Translations under genes and position numbers: made by a program | Shown: positions 6,353 through 13,859 of the stretch, piece by piece | Position numbering within the stretch: the stretch's first letter is position 1 | Layout: each line of letters opens with the position of its first letter | Notes under the pieces: model-generated | The model's input: only the letters and a program-made list of their open reading frames with translations | Databases searched by the model: none | What the model was told of the DNA's origin: nothing | Source of the DNA: Gemmatimonadales bacterium UBA2975 | GTDB lineage: Bacteria; Gemmatimonadota; Gemmatimonadetes; Longimicrobiales; Gaopeijiaceae | Direction: 5' to 3' | Assembly (NCBI GenBank): GCA_002348265.1 | Contig: DEAT01000078.1 | Location: 1-17,015, forward strand | Length of the DNA stretch: 17,015 bases

Positions 6353-8443
6353 TTAAAGAGTGCCCAGATTCCGTTCTAGAAGTGCTCCTGGGTTAGGGGC
6401 CCGCCCCATAAACTCAAGGAATAGAGTGTCGGGGTCATCGGAGTCACCGCGTGACAGGATCGAGTCTACGTAAAGGCGTCCCGTTTCGCGGTTGAAAATC
6501 CCCTCGTTACGGAAGCGTGTGAACACATCGGCGTCGAGGACTTCGGACCACAGATAGCTGTAGTATCCGGCGGCGTAGCCACCTGCAAAGATATGGGTGA
6601 ACGAGGTAAGGATATGGAACGCGGCAAACTCGGGCGCAGGTGCAAAGTCTGTGAACCTTGAGCGGGCGAACTCCATGACTTCGTTACCCTGAACCGCGTC
6701 GAGTTCCTCACTGACCTCTTGTCTCTCTGCATCACCACGCAGCTTCCGAGCCATCTGTTCGTGAAGTTCTAGGTCGATTGTACCGAGGGCGAGTTGGCGC
6801 ATTTGGGTCCAGCCGCTGACGAACTGTCTTGCGGCTATAAGCCGTGAATAGAGTTCGTCAGGTAATGCTTCACCAGTCTCGTTATGCTTGGCGAACAGGT
6901 CGAGTGCTTCACGTTCCCATGTCCAGTTTTCCATGAGTTGGCTCGGTAGCTCTACCCAGTCCCACGCTACGTGAATTCCTGCTCGAGACGGAATCGGCAC
7001 CCGAGAAGCACAGTGGTGGAGAAGGTGGCCGAACTCATGAAAGGTGGTTTGCACCTCTCGGTGGGTCAGCAGCGCCTGATCTTCTCCTTCTGGAGGAGTG
7101 AAATTACCACACATGACTCCTAGGTGCGGAGCGAAGCCGATATGCGTTGGTCCGCCCGTGATGAAATTGTTCATCCACGCGCCTTGGCGTTTCTCTTTCC
7201 GAGGAAACCAGTCGGTGTAAAATGCGCCGAGCATTGTCCTCGATTCGTCGTAGATCTCGTAGAAGCGGACATCCTCGTGCCACACCTCATCGATCTGTTT
7301 CTCTTCGATACGGAACCCAAACGTCTTATGGACGATTTCGAACATGCCCTTTAAGACCTGATCAAGGGGGAAATAGGGACGCAGGATCTCGTCGTCGATG
7401 TCGTATCGAGTCTTGCGAAGGTCTTCCGTCACAAAGGCCACGTCCCAGGGTTTTAGGGTATCGAGACCGAGAGATTTAGCGTGATCTGAGAGTTGCTTCG
7501 CGTCCCTCTGCCAGTAGGGTTGTGTCCTCTCTGTAAGATCTTGTTCGAACGAGACAGCTCTAACCGCGGTACCTGCCATGCGATCTGCAAGAACGTAGTC
7601 GGGAAACCCGCCATACCCGAGTATGTGTGCTATTTCGTCACGCATCCGAAGAATGCGAGCAAGTAGCGGGCGATTGTCGTGCTCTCCTTCGCGGCAGCGC
7701 GTGGTATAAGCAACGAAGACCTCATGACGCAGTTCAGAATCTTTACAATGCTTGAGGATCGGTTCGACCGAAGGATAGTCAAGAGTAAGAGTCCACCCTT
7801 CGTCACCGTTTTCATCGGCTCGTGCACTAAAGCGTCGTTTCGCGGCTTCGGGTACTCCGTCGAGCCGGGACTCATCTGTCACTAGCAATTCCCATGCAGC
7901 CGTTGCGTCTAGGACGTTCTCACTAAACTTCTGCTGCGTCTGCGCTAGCTCTACCTGTAAAGCCTGCAGACGGTTTTTCCGGTCGGTTGGGAGGGTTGCT
8001 CCGGCGCGCTTGAATTCGTTTAGCGTCTTGTTTAAATGGCGCCGCTCTATCCCTCTGAGCTCGTTAGCCTCATCTGTGTTCTCGAATGCCTCAAGCCGTT
8101 TCCAGAGGTCTGGATCGAGAGGAATACTGGACCAAAACGCTGAGATTTCCGGCAAGATATTGTTGTATGCGTCTCTGAGTTCTTTCGTTTCGGCAACAGA
8201 GACTAGGTGGCCGAGAGGCGCGATACGCCTCGAAAGCTTCTCAAGTGCGCGATCAAGTCTTCCCAGAGTGTTATCCCAGGATGCTGGCCTCACCTCGTCT
8301 GATACGGCACCGACCTCAGCCTGTGCATCAGCAAGAGCTTGCCTGATTCCTGGTTCCACGTGTTCTGCCCTGATCGCATGGAAGGGGATCCGATAGGCTT
8401 CGGACAGTAGTGGATTCGATTTGGTGGTCATGGCTTCTGACAT
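6353..8443 (-). CDS. prlC: M3 family oligopeptidase (oligopeptidase A type)
   Basis: This is a 696-residue cytoplasmic zinc metallopeptidase of family M3 that cleaves short peptides, finishing degradation of signal peptides and proteasome/protease products. The zinc motif HEFGH is at residues 469-473, with the third ligand Glu498 in DWVELPSQ and MENW just after. The C-terminal AGYYSYLWSEVLDADVF segment carries the Tyr/His substrate-binding region of the family. The N-terminus NPLLSEAYRIPFHAIRAEHV resembles OpdA/PrlC rather than peptidyl-dipeptidase Dcp, and the length is normal (about 680-700). No signal peptide is present. Neither the start at 8443 nor the ATG four codons later has a strong ribosome binding site. 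It is the first gene of a leftward pair with the DUF4837-like lipoprotein. The 8444-8621 spacer to the divergent acidic-protein gene shows no convincing promoter. Confidence 0.93.
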   Translation of the reverse strand: MSEAMTTKSNPLLSEAYRIPFHAIRAEHVEPGIRQALADAQAEVGAVSDEVRPASWDNTLGRLDRALEKLSRRIAPLGHLVSVAETKELRDAYNNILPEISAFWSSIPLDPDLWKRLEAFENTDEANELRGIERRHLNKTLNEFKRAGATLPTDRKNRLQALQVELAQTQQKFSENVLDATAAWELLVTDESRLDGVPEAAKRRFSARADENGDEGWTLTLDYPSVEPILKHCKDSELRHEVFVAYTTRCREGEHDNRPLLARILRMRDEIAHILGYGGFPDYVLADRMAGTAVRAVSFEQDLTERTQPYWQRDAKQLSDHAKSLGLDTLKPWDVAFVTEDLRKTRYDIDDEILRPYFPLDQVLKGMFEIVHKTFGFRIEEKQIDEVWHEDVRFYEIYDESRTMLGAFYTDWFPRKEKRQGAWMNNFITGGPTHIGFAPHLGVMCGNFTPPEGEDQALLTHREVQTTFHEFGHLLHHCASRVPIPSRAGIHVAWDWVELPSQLMENWTWEREALDLFAKHNETGEALPDELYSRLIAARQFVSGWTQMRQLALGTIDLELHEQMARKLRGDAERQEVSEELDAVQGNEVMEFARSRFTDFAPAPEFAAFHILTSFTHIFAGGYAAGYYSYLWSEVLDADVFTRFRNEGIFNRETGRLYVDSILSRGDSDDPDTLFLEFMGRAPNPGALLERNLGTL

Positions 8444-8621
8444 CGTAACGTTGTGGTAGTCAGCAAAGGTATCTGTTGGGCTACCGTGTTCCAGAGCCCC
8501 TAGCGAGAAGAATCCGTTGACTTTGTGTCCAACCGATTTTTTCTTGGGCGGATATCTAACTATGGTCCTTCATCAAACGGCTCAGTTTGAAGGCCGAATA
8601 ACTAAACTTGAGGCTAAACAA

Positions 8622-8819
8622 ATGTCAGGGCTCGCAACTCCGCACCGGATCACTGGAGACAAGGGTGATCTGCTTTCAGATGGTTCGGATGACGAAGAGT
8701 GGGAAGAGGAAGAAGAAGAAGAGGAGTGGGACGACGAGGAGTGGGACGAGGAAGATGACGGGATTAATCCCGATGATGAACCCGACCTCTGGATGGGTGA
8801 TGAGGAAGACGAACATTGA
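8622..8819 (+). CDS. Small, extremely acidic Trp-spaced protein
   Basis: I do not recognise this protein. From the ATG at 8622 it has 65 residues. This start has GAGG 8 nt upstream (TGAGG, 8609-8613). The frame extends to an ATG at 8562 and a TTG at 8517, which would add up to 35 residues, so the start is uncertain. After about 18 ordinary residues the rest is almost only Asp and Glu, with Trp spaced through it (EEWEEE, EEWDDEEW, DLWMG). There is no signal peptide or membrane segment. The purine-rich stretch of GAG/GAA/GAC codons is low complexity. It precedes the rhodanese gene by 25 bp on the same strand and probably heads that operon. An acidic tail of this kind could mimic nucleic acid or bind cations or basic partners, but nothing in the sequence decides. 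It could also be a non-coding purine tract read by chance; the normal ending and spacing argue for a gene. Confidence 0.6.
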   Translation: MSGLATPHRITGDKGDLLSDGSDDEEWEEEEEEEEWDDEEWDEEDDGINPDDEPDLWMGDEEDEH

Positions 8820-8844
8820 TCCTTTCTGAGAAGAAACCCGGACG

Positions 8845-9780
8845 TTGTACGCGTTAGTGAGACTGCTAGCGTCTGCAAGTATCGCCTTAGCCGGAGTGAT
8901 GACATTTCCATGTCAGGCTTGGGCTCAGGAAATCACTGGTCCGCTGATCGACGTTGAATGGTTGGCTCGTCGTATGGGTAATCCTAGCGTGCTGATACTC
9001 CAGGCGGAAATGAATCGGGAACCCTATGAACAGGGTCATATTCCTGGAGCACGCTTCCTAGACATGACCCGCTTCGTGTGGGATGGAGACCCTGCATGGG
9101 GAACTGAACTGCAGCCGTCGGAAGTGATAGGAGGCACCTTGCGTTCACTTGGACTGCACGATGGTATAGAGCACGTCGTGTTGTACGCTACTAATCCACT
9201 TTTTGCCTCACGTGCCTTCATGACAATGGAGGTGATGGGTTTTCAAGATAGGGTGCATGTCCTCGACGGTGGGCTGACTGGTTGGATCTCCTCAGGTCGA
9301 GAGGTCACAACTGAGCAGCCGCCGGTGGCTGGTGGGGGCACCCTGACTTTAGGTGTAAGAGATGATGTACTCGTTTCGGCGGACTGGATTTACGATCGTC
9401 TTGGGGAAGATTCGGTCGCCCTAGTAGATGCGAGACCGAATGACGAGTACACCGGTGAGGATGGAGGGCTCGGGGATGGTGCCAATCCCGGTCATATCCC
9501 CGGTGCACATCAGATGTACTGGGAAGACTTGATCGAGAGCCGAGAGTCACCGTACATGCGCGACAGTTTGCAGCTTGTCGCACTGTTCGATGATGCCGGT
9601 GTGCAGGATGGCGACACGGTCGTTGCATACTGCATGGTCGGGTGGCGGGCCAGTTACACATATCTTGCAGCTAGACTACTTGGATACGATGCGAAGTTTT
9701 ACGATGGGTCGTGGCGTGACTGGGGGAAACGGGCTGATCTTCCGTCGGTAATTGGGCGTGATCCTGGAGGACAACGCTGA
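8845..9780 (+). CDS. Exported two-domain rhodanese sulfurtransferase
   Basis: This is a thiosulfate/3-mercaptopyruvate-type sulfurtransferase of 311 residues with a signal peptide ending AWAQ (about residue 28), so it should act in the periplasm. Two rhodanese domains follow. The first (about 33-155) has the GHIPGARFLD and DGGLTGW motifs, but its active-site position reads VLYATN, with Ala115 where Cys is expected, so it is structural. The second (about 175-300) has VDARPNDEY, GHIPGA and the active loop CMVGWRAS with Cys263. This inactive-plus-active arrangement is normal for the family. The start is either the TTG at 8845 or the GTG at 8857; neither has a strong ribosome binding site, and both keep the signal peptide. 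The stop is 28 bp before the likely rhomboid start, and it follows the acidic gene by 25 bp, consistent with one operon. The sulfur donor and acceptor are unknown. Confidence 0.9.
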   Translation: MYALVRLLASASIALAGVMTFPCQAWAQEITGPLIDVEWLARRMGNPSVLILQAEMNREPYEQGHIPGARFLDMTRFVWDGDPAWGTELQPSEVIGGTLRSLGLHDGIEHVVLYATNPLFASRAFMTMEVMGFQDRVHVLDGGLTGWISSGREVTTEQPPVAGGGTLTLGVRDDVLVSADWIYDRLGEDSVALVDARPNDEYTGEDGGLGDGANPGHIPGAHQMYWEDLIESRESPYMRDSLQLVALFDDAGVQDGDTVVAYCMVGWRASYTYLAARLLGYDAKFYDGSWRDWGKRADLPSVIGRDPGGQR

Positions 9781-9808
9781 GGCACGTCTGCGCGAGCGGG
9801 AATCAGCG

Positions 9809-10690
9809 ATGTTTTTTGTGCCCGATGGTTCCTCAGTTGAAACACTTCCTACACTTCGTGGGGTAGGGAATCGCATGTATCAGATGACGCCCTGGGTGAC
9901 ACGACTCCTGATAGCAAACATTGGGATCTACCTCGTCTTGTCTGGGTTACCCTCCCAGCTTGGAAATTCAATCGCGAATGCGCTCGTATTTCGACCAGGT
10001 ACGGTACTTCAGACCCCGTGGACTCCGGTCACGTACATGTTTCTGCATGCAGGGTTCGGCCATCTGTTTGGAAACATGATCGGGATCTTTTTTTTCGGCC
10101 CGCGTCTGGAGCATCGTCTAGGTGGGAAGGGCTTTTTGACCCTGTACTTCGTCGCCGGCATAGGTGGAGCGTTCTTTGAATCAGTGCTTGCACTTTTTGT
10201 GGGGCCGGTCTCTATGGTAGGTGCGTCGGGCGGTGTATTTGGGATCTTGGCTGGCTTTGCGTATTACTGGCCGAGGGACACGATCCTGCTGTTCCCGATC
10301 CCAATCCCTATTCAGGCGTGGCTACTCGTGAGCCTGTACATGTTGTGGTCCCTTTATGCTGGCCTGAGTGCCGCTCGTTTAGGTGGTGGAGTAGCACACT
10401 TCGCTCACCTAGGCGGGGCTGTCATAGCATTGGGATTCCTACGTTGGTCAGCGTGGAAACGTGGATCCGCGAAGCGCGACTTTAGACGGGCGATGCAGAC
10501 TCCCTCGAGTGGTAGAGATGTCGTCCTTGAGAACAGGACTATCGACAGTTGGAAGGGGATCGCTATCGAGGCACTGCATGAGTTAAATCGGGAAGAGGTC
10601 GAGCGCCTGCTCGGTAAGGTGGACAATGGAGGTGCCGACTCGTTAACTCGTGATGAACGAGCCTTCATGGATCGAATGGCGTCGGATTAA
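9809..10690 (+). CDS. Rhomboid intramembrane serine protease
   Basis: This is a rhomboid protease that cuts transmembrane substrates inside the inner membrane. Numbering from the ATG at 9809 (293 residues), the HAGFGHLFGN loop is near 80-89, the catalytic Ser140 is in GASGGVFG, and the catalytic His200 is in AHFAHLGG. About six membrane helices are visible. The soluble tail (about 215-293) ends with EVERLLGKVDNGGADSLT and a DERAFMDRM helix, a pattern seen in the DUF6576 tail of rhomboids in Bacteroidota and relatives. The frame is open further upstream, to a TTG at 9752 that would overlap the rhodanese gene by 29 bp. ATG 9809 is preferred because it lies outside that overlap, but its ribosome binding site is weak. 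The gene is third in an operon with the acidic and rhodanese genes. Substrate unknown. Confidence 0.9.
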   Translation: MFFVPDGSSVETLPTLRGVGNRMYQMTPWVTRLLIANIGIYLVLSGLPSQLGNSIANALVFRPGTVLQTPWTPVTYMFLHAGFGHLFGNMIGIFFFGPRLEHRLGGKGFLTLYFVAGIGGAFFESVLALFVGPVSMVGASGGVFGILAGFAYYWPRDTILLFPIPIPIQAWLLVSLYMLWSLYAGLSAARLGGGVAHFAHLGGAVIALGFLRWSAWKRGSAKRDFRRAMQTPSSGRDVVLENRTIDSWKGIAIEALHELNREEVERLLGKVDNGGADSLTRDERAFMDRMASD

Positions 10691-10709
10691 AGGAGCAAAG
10701 TGAATCCGC

Positions 10710-10790
10710 ATGCCGTCGTCCCCCTTTCATCAGAACCTTGAGGGTATGCCTCTTGGGCATAACGACTTTTCAATAGCGGTCGCCCCATGA
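10710..10790 (+). CDS. Possible 26-codon ORF overlapping the yigZ start
   Basis: An ATG at 10710 opens a 26-codon frame (begins MPSSPFHQNLEG, ends IAVAP) whose TGA overlaps the yigZ ATG in the form ATGA (10787-10790). A strong AAAGGAG (10689-10695) follows the rhomboid stop but sits about 14 nt from this ATG, farther than ideal. The same site is perfectly spaced for a GTG at 10700 that opens a competing 13-codon frame ending at 10741. Either frame could carry ribosomes toward yigZ, which lacks its own ribosome binding site. A short hairpin, TATGCC (10745-10750) with GGCATA (10756-10761), lies inside. The peptide shows no known features and may not matter itself. Confidence 0.3.
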   Translation: MPSSPFHQNLEGMPLGHNDFSIAVAP

Positions 10791-11413
10791 ACGATTCGGG
10801 ATCGTATCCGATACCCGGACGTATCCATCGCGTCGAGGATGTTATACAGAGAAGTCGCTTCATTACAACGGTGGCCCACGCTCCCGATCCAGATGCAGCT
10901 CACGCCTTCCTCGCTAGCATTCGCGATGAATTTTCGGACGCAACACATAACTGCTGGGCGTTCCTAGCAGGTCCTCCAGGAAGTACATCTCGGATCGGGA
11001 TGAGTGATGACGGTGAACCTCATGGGACCGCAGGAAGGCCAATGCTGACGGCTCTACTTCACTCAGGTGTAGGGGAAGTGGTTGCGGTGTCGACACGATA
11101 TTACGGAGGGACCAAGCTTGGCACAGGTGGATTGAGCCGGGCCTATTCCGGTGGTGTTGTTACTGCACTGAAGCAGATGCCTAGAGAAGAGAAAGTAGAC
11201 AGGAGGTCGGTTTCTCTTACGCTCAGCTACTCGGACGTCGACTCAGTCCAGCGGCTGATTGCACAGCGGGAATGGGTGCTAACCGATGAGGTGTTCGGGT
11301 CGGATATCCGCTTGGAGATTCTTGTGCCAGTGTCTGAGATTGAGCAGGTCCACTCTCTGATCGCTGACCAAACACGTGGCTCGGGAATCGTTGAGGTAAG
11401 GACTGAGGACTAG
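10787..11413 (+). CDS. yigZ: YigZ / IMPACT family protein
   Basis: This 208-residue protein is a member of the IMPACT (UPF0029) family. The signature SDDGEPHGTAGRP is at residues 73-85 and RYYGGTKLGTGGLSRAY at 104-120. A C-terminal ferredoxin-like domain (DUF1949 type, about 140-205) follows. Eukaryotic IMPACT regulates the Gcn2 kinase; bacterial YigZ is cytoplasmic, and its exact activity is unsettled. The length is normal for bacterial members (about 200). The ATG at 10787 has no Shine-Dalgarno of its own, but its ATGA overlaps the stop of a small upstream frame, suggesting translational coupling. It is the last gene of the rightward operon and is convergent with the next gene across a 39-bp gap without a clear terminator. 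Confidence 0.92.
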   Translation: MNDSGSYPIPGRIHRVEDVIQRSRFITTVAHAPDPDAAHAFLASIRDEFSDATHNCWAFLAGPPGSTSRIGMSDDGEPHGTAGRPMLTALLHSGVGEVVAVSTRYYGGTKLGTGGLSRAYSGGVVTALKQMPREEKVDRRSVSLTLSYSDVDSVQRLIAQREWVLTDEVFGSDIRLEILVPVSEIEQVHSLIADQTRGSGIVEVRTED

Positions 11414-11452
11414 GTGCTCGCGGGTAGCTCCCCGGAGTACTTCTTCAGCGAG

Positions 11453-12097
11453 TTAGTTACCTGTACCGGGCGGTGGCGGTGTGATCATGATGTGCGCACC
11501 TGCTGTTCCCGGGAACATGAGCCAAGGCGCCCCCGGTGCTGTTGGTTGCGCTGATAGACCTGTCGACTCGATTGTGGCCCATGGTGTGTAAAGAACCCAG
11601 CGTGTAAATGAGTTATTGACTGTTCCGGAGTCAGGATCAAATCCCTCTCCTGTAGTGACATACAGAGTCGCTGGTGCCTCGGGCATCGATAGTGTTCCGG
11701 CATCGGCCTCGGCCCACCGCGTTTGTGCTAGCTCGCTGGCGTCGGTGACACCCTGAGCCCTTAGCTCCCTACCGCGTGCCATGAACGGTTCGAGTGACTC
11801 ATGATAGCAGGCGACACTCCAGCCGTCTTGGTTAGGATCGTCTGCTAGGCAGATGAGTTGACCCTGTCCTTCGCGCAGCACCGTCATTGCACCGTCCTCT
11901 CCAAAGCCTAGGACTGTCGCGCCCTCTCGATCTACTTCCGGGGCTGCCTGAAGAGCACCCGCTATCTGAATTGAGATGGGAGGCGTTTGCGCCATGAGAG
12001 CGCTCGGATCTATTAACAGGGTCGTGGTCAGCAAGATGAGCGTCGAAGCGATGAGAGCTCTTTTAATCGAAGCAAGCAGGGTGGTGTCTAGCGGCAT
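11453..12097 (-). CDS. Secreted orphan protein
   Basis: I do not recognise this 214-residue protein. It has a signal peptide (basic KR, a long hydrophobic run from about residue 14, cleavage near ALMAQ at 37) and is probably periplasmic or secreted. The mature part carries a pair of Cys 15 residues apart (LICLADDPNQ and VACYHESL) that could form a disulfide. It also has a helical segment (EPFMARGRELRAQG) and a C-terminal Pro/Gly-rich end with an IMITPPPPGTG stretch. The middle, GWSVACYHESLEPFMARG, is the part most likely to be a conserved family signature. It is convergent with yigZ and divergent from the serine-hydrolase gene. No ribosome binding site is obvious at 12097, which fits a very short leader if the candidate promoter at 12114-12144 is real. 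Confidence 0.75.
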   Translation of the reverse strand: MPLDTTLLASIKRALIASTLILLTTTLLIDPSALMAQTPPISIQIAGALQAAPEVDREGATVLGFGEDGAMTVLREGQGQLICLADDPNQDGWSVACYHESLEPFMARGRELRAQGVTDASELAQTRWAEADAGTLSMPEAPATLYVTTGEGFDPDSGTVNNSFTRWVLYTPWATIESTGLSAQPTAPGAPWLMFPGTAGAHIMITPPPPGTGN

Positions 12098-12113
12098 CGT
12101 GGAGAGGACCAGT

Positions 12114-12144
12114 ATTAAAGGTTTGCTTGGGCTGCAGCGGTCAA
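12114..12144 (-). promoter_or_regulatory. Candidate promoter of the 11453-12097 gene
   Basis: On the minus strand TTGACC (12144-12139) matches the -35 box at 5 of 6 positions, and TTTAAT (12119-12114) matches the -10 box at 5 of 6. The spacer is 19 bp, longer than the usual 17; MerR-type regulators act on such promoters, but chance is equally possible. Transcription would start about 10 nt before the ATG, giving an almost leaderless mRNA. Confidence 0.3.
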
Positions 12145-12306
12145 CTTCTGCACTCGGGAGCAGATCATAAAAACAAGGTAGAAAGGTGAGGGAGTCTGAG
12201 TCATTGCGCGAGATCTAAGCGGCCGAGCCTTGTCGACCGAGCTTGCGCTGTTCACGTTGTCATGGGACGAGGGGACAGGGTACACACACGTCGACTGGAT
12301 CGGTAC

Positions 12307-13818
12307 ATGAAGCACACTAAACTAGCGCTCGTAGGAGGACTCGGAGCGGTTACACTGCTCGTCGGCTGCGGAGGCCAAGATATGGAAGGATTCCCGACAA
12401 GCGACGGGTCTCAGGAACAAGTCATTGCGAGGGCTGCTTCGTACGAGCTTGACACAGAGTATGTAGCACCGCCGGGCGACCCCTTACACCATCACACAGC
12501 AGGCTTTGCGAAAATCCTCTGTTCAGGTGTTTTCATCACTGGTCTTGATGCTGATGACACTGCCGCGAATATGGGCGGGTTTATCTCACCCTTCGATGAA
12601 CGCCACCACGTCGTTGACACTGTGATCGATTATGAACGTCAGACGGTCTCGCTCACGCTTCCTGATGGAGTGACCCGCACAGCCCAGAGGTATGGAAATC
12701 AAGGTTGCGTTCCTCACCCAATCGGCGAGTCAGGTGTGTATTTCACGCCGACGGAGGTGGAGCGAAACCTCCCGCCTGCGGCAACGACGCCGTGGCCGAT
12801 GGGTGATGTAGTTTCGGATGAGCCATGGCCTGCTGAACTCGACATGGAAAAGGTGGAGCAGGCGTTAGACGCTGGTTTCGGACCTCCGGAAGCGCGCACG
12901 CTCGGTTTGGTAGTGACGTACAATGGCCGCATTCTTGGCGAGAGGTATGACGATGGGGTCGATATGCATACGCCACTTGAGAGCTGGTCGATGACCAAGA
13001 GTTTGACCGGCACGCTGGTAGGTGTGCTGATTGAGCAGGGCGTATACGACTTGTGGCAGCCGGCTCCGATACCAGAATGGCAGGGCGAAGGTGATCCGCG
13101 GCAAGAGATTCGTATCGGCGATATCATGAGGATGTCGAGCGGCATCAGAATCAATGCGCCTTCCGATCCGGACTACAATCCGGATACGTACGCCGATCAC
13201 TACTACCTATATACCGGCACTGTAAACTCGTATGAGTACGCTGCAACCCGCCCTCAGCAGTGGCCCCCGAATACCATCGGCCGTTACAGAAACACGGATC
13301 CAGTACTGGCCAGCTACCTGGTCCGACTTGGTGCAGAAAGTGCGGGGATGGATTATCACTCGTTCCCGCAGCAGCACTTGTTCGACCGGATCGGGATTCG
13401 GGACGGACTTATTGAGACAGATCCGTACGGAAACTTCCTCGGTCAGGGACTAGCCTTCATGCCTGCGCGAGATTGGGCGCGTCTTGGAAACCTTTATCTC
13501 CAAGACGGTATCTGGAACGGAGAGAGGATCCTCCCGGAAGGTTACGCGGAGTATGCTTCGACAGTCGCTCCGGCGTGGGACGCTGATGGACGCCGTGTAT
13601 ACGGAGGTGCGTTCTTTTGGGTCAACGGAGAAGGCGGTCTCGGTATTCCCGAGACGGCGTATCGCATGCTGGGAGCTGGTGGTCAGAGTACCACCATCAT
13701 ACCAACTCATGGACTAGTGGTCGTGAGGTTGGGTAAGTACACGGGTTCGGGACCCGGAGCCGATGCGCTCGAAGAGGCATTCCGTCTCCTGATGGAAGCT
13801 GTGCCGCCCGTAGAGTGA
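12307..13818 (+). CDS. Serine-hydrolase lipoprotein (class C beta-lactamase fold)
   Basis: The ATG at 12307 is chosen because it gives a clean lipoprotein signal peptide with lipobox LLVGC (Cys21); an upstream frame from 12262 would mask it. The 503-residue product is therefore a lipoprotein. Residues about 50-180 form an N-terminal region with a TAGFAKILCSGVFITG strand and a Cys pair. The C-terminal half is a beta-lactamase/penicillin-binding-protein-like hydrolase. The nucleophile is Ser228 in SMTK (Lys231), the second motif is Tyr327-Arg-Asn329 in RYRNTDP, and the third-motif region is GAGGQS. The layout resembles 6-aminohexanoate-dimer hydrolase and related esterase/peptidase enzymes more than true beta-lactamases. 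The substrate cannot be read from sequence. It is divergent from a secreted orphan (209-bp spacer, no clear plus-strand promoter) and convergent with the next gene. Confidence 0.9.
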   Translation: MKHTKLALVGGLGAVTLLVGCGGQDMEGFPTSDGSQEQVIARAASYELDTEYVAPPGDPLHHHTAGFAKILCSGVFITGLDADDTAANMGGFISPFDERHHVVDTVIDYERQTVSLTLPDGVTRTAQRYGNQGCVPHPIGESGVYFTPTEVERNLPPAATTPWPMGDVVSDEPWPAELDMEKVEQALDAGFGPPEARTLGLVVTYNGRILGERYDDGVDMHTPLESWSMTKSLTGTLVGVLIEQGVYDLWQPAPIPEWQGEGDPRQEIRIGDIMRMSSGIRINAPSDPDYNPDTYADHYYLYTGTVNSYEYAATRPQQWPPNTIGRYRNTDPVLASYLVRLGAESAGMDYHSFPQQHLFDRIGIRDGLIETDPYGNFLGQGLAFMPARDWARLGNLYLQDGIWNGERILPEGYAEYASTVAPAWDADGRRVYGGAFFWVNGEGGLGIPETAYRMLGAGGQSTTIIPTHGLVVVRLGKYTGSGPGADALEEAFRLLMEAVPPVE

Positions 13819-13830
13819 TAGGACCAGTCT

Positions 13831-13859
13831 GGGGTCGGGTGCGCTCAGCGCCCGACCCC
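13831..13859. terminator. GC-rich hairpin between convergent genes
   Basis: GGGGTCGGGTGC (13831-13842) pairs with GCGCCCGACCCC (13848-13859) as a 12-bp stem with one G-T wobble and a 5-nt loop. It follows the serine-hydrolase stop by 12 bp and covers the last codons and the stop (13845-13847) of the leftward secreted orphan gene. Neither strand has a T tract after it, so it may act as an RNA 3' end stabiliser or a factor-assisted terminator rather than a simple intrinsic one. Confidence 0.5.

Noticed and set aside
8686..8790. Purine-rich tract as a simple-sequence repeat
   Set aside because: Codons vary (GAA, GAG, GAC, TGG) and there is no fixed repeat unit, so it is better read as a coding acidic region.
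8582..8911. Minus-strand Ser-rich frame opposite the acidic gene
   Set aside because: It is the reverse complement of GAG/GAA/GAC codons, giving poly-Ser; the plus frame has better spacing, a ribosome binding site and operon context.
11414..11452. CTCGC/GCGAG inverted repeat as a terminator after yigZ
   Set aside because: The stem is only 5 bp with a 26-nt loop and no T tract.
12743..13200. Long minus-strand frames inside the serine-hydrolase gene
   Set aside because: They are shadows of the plus-strand gene, with no recognisable domain and no ribosome binding site.
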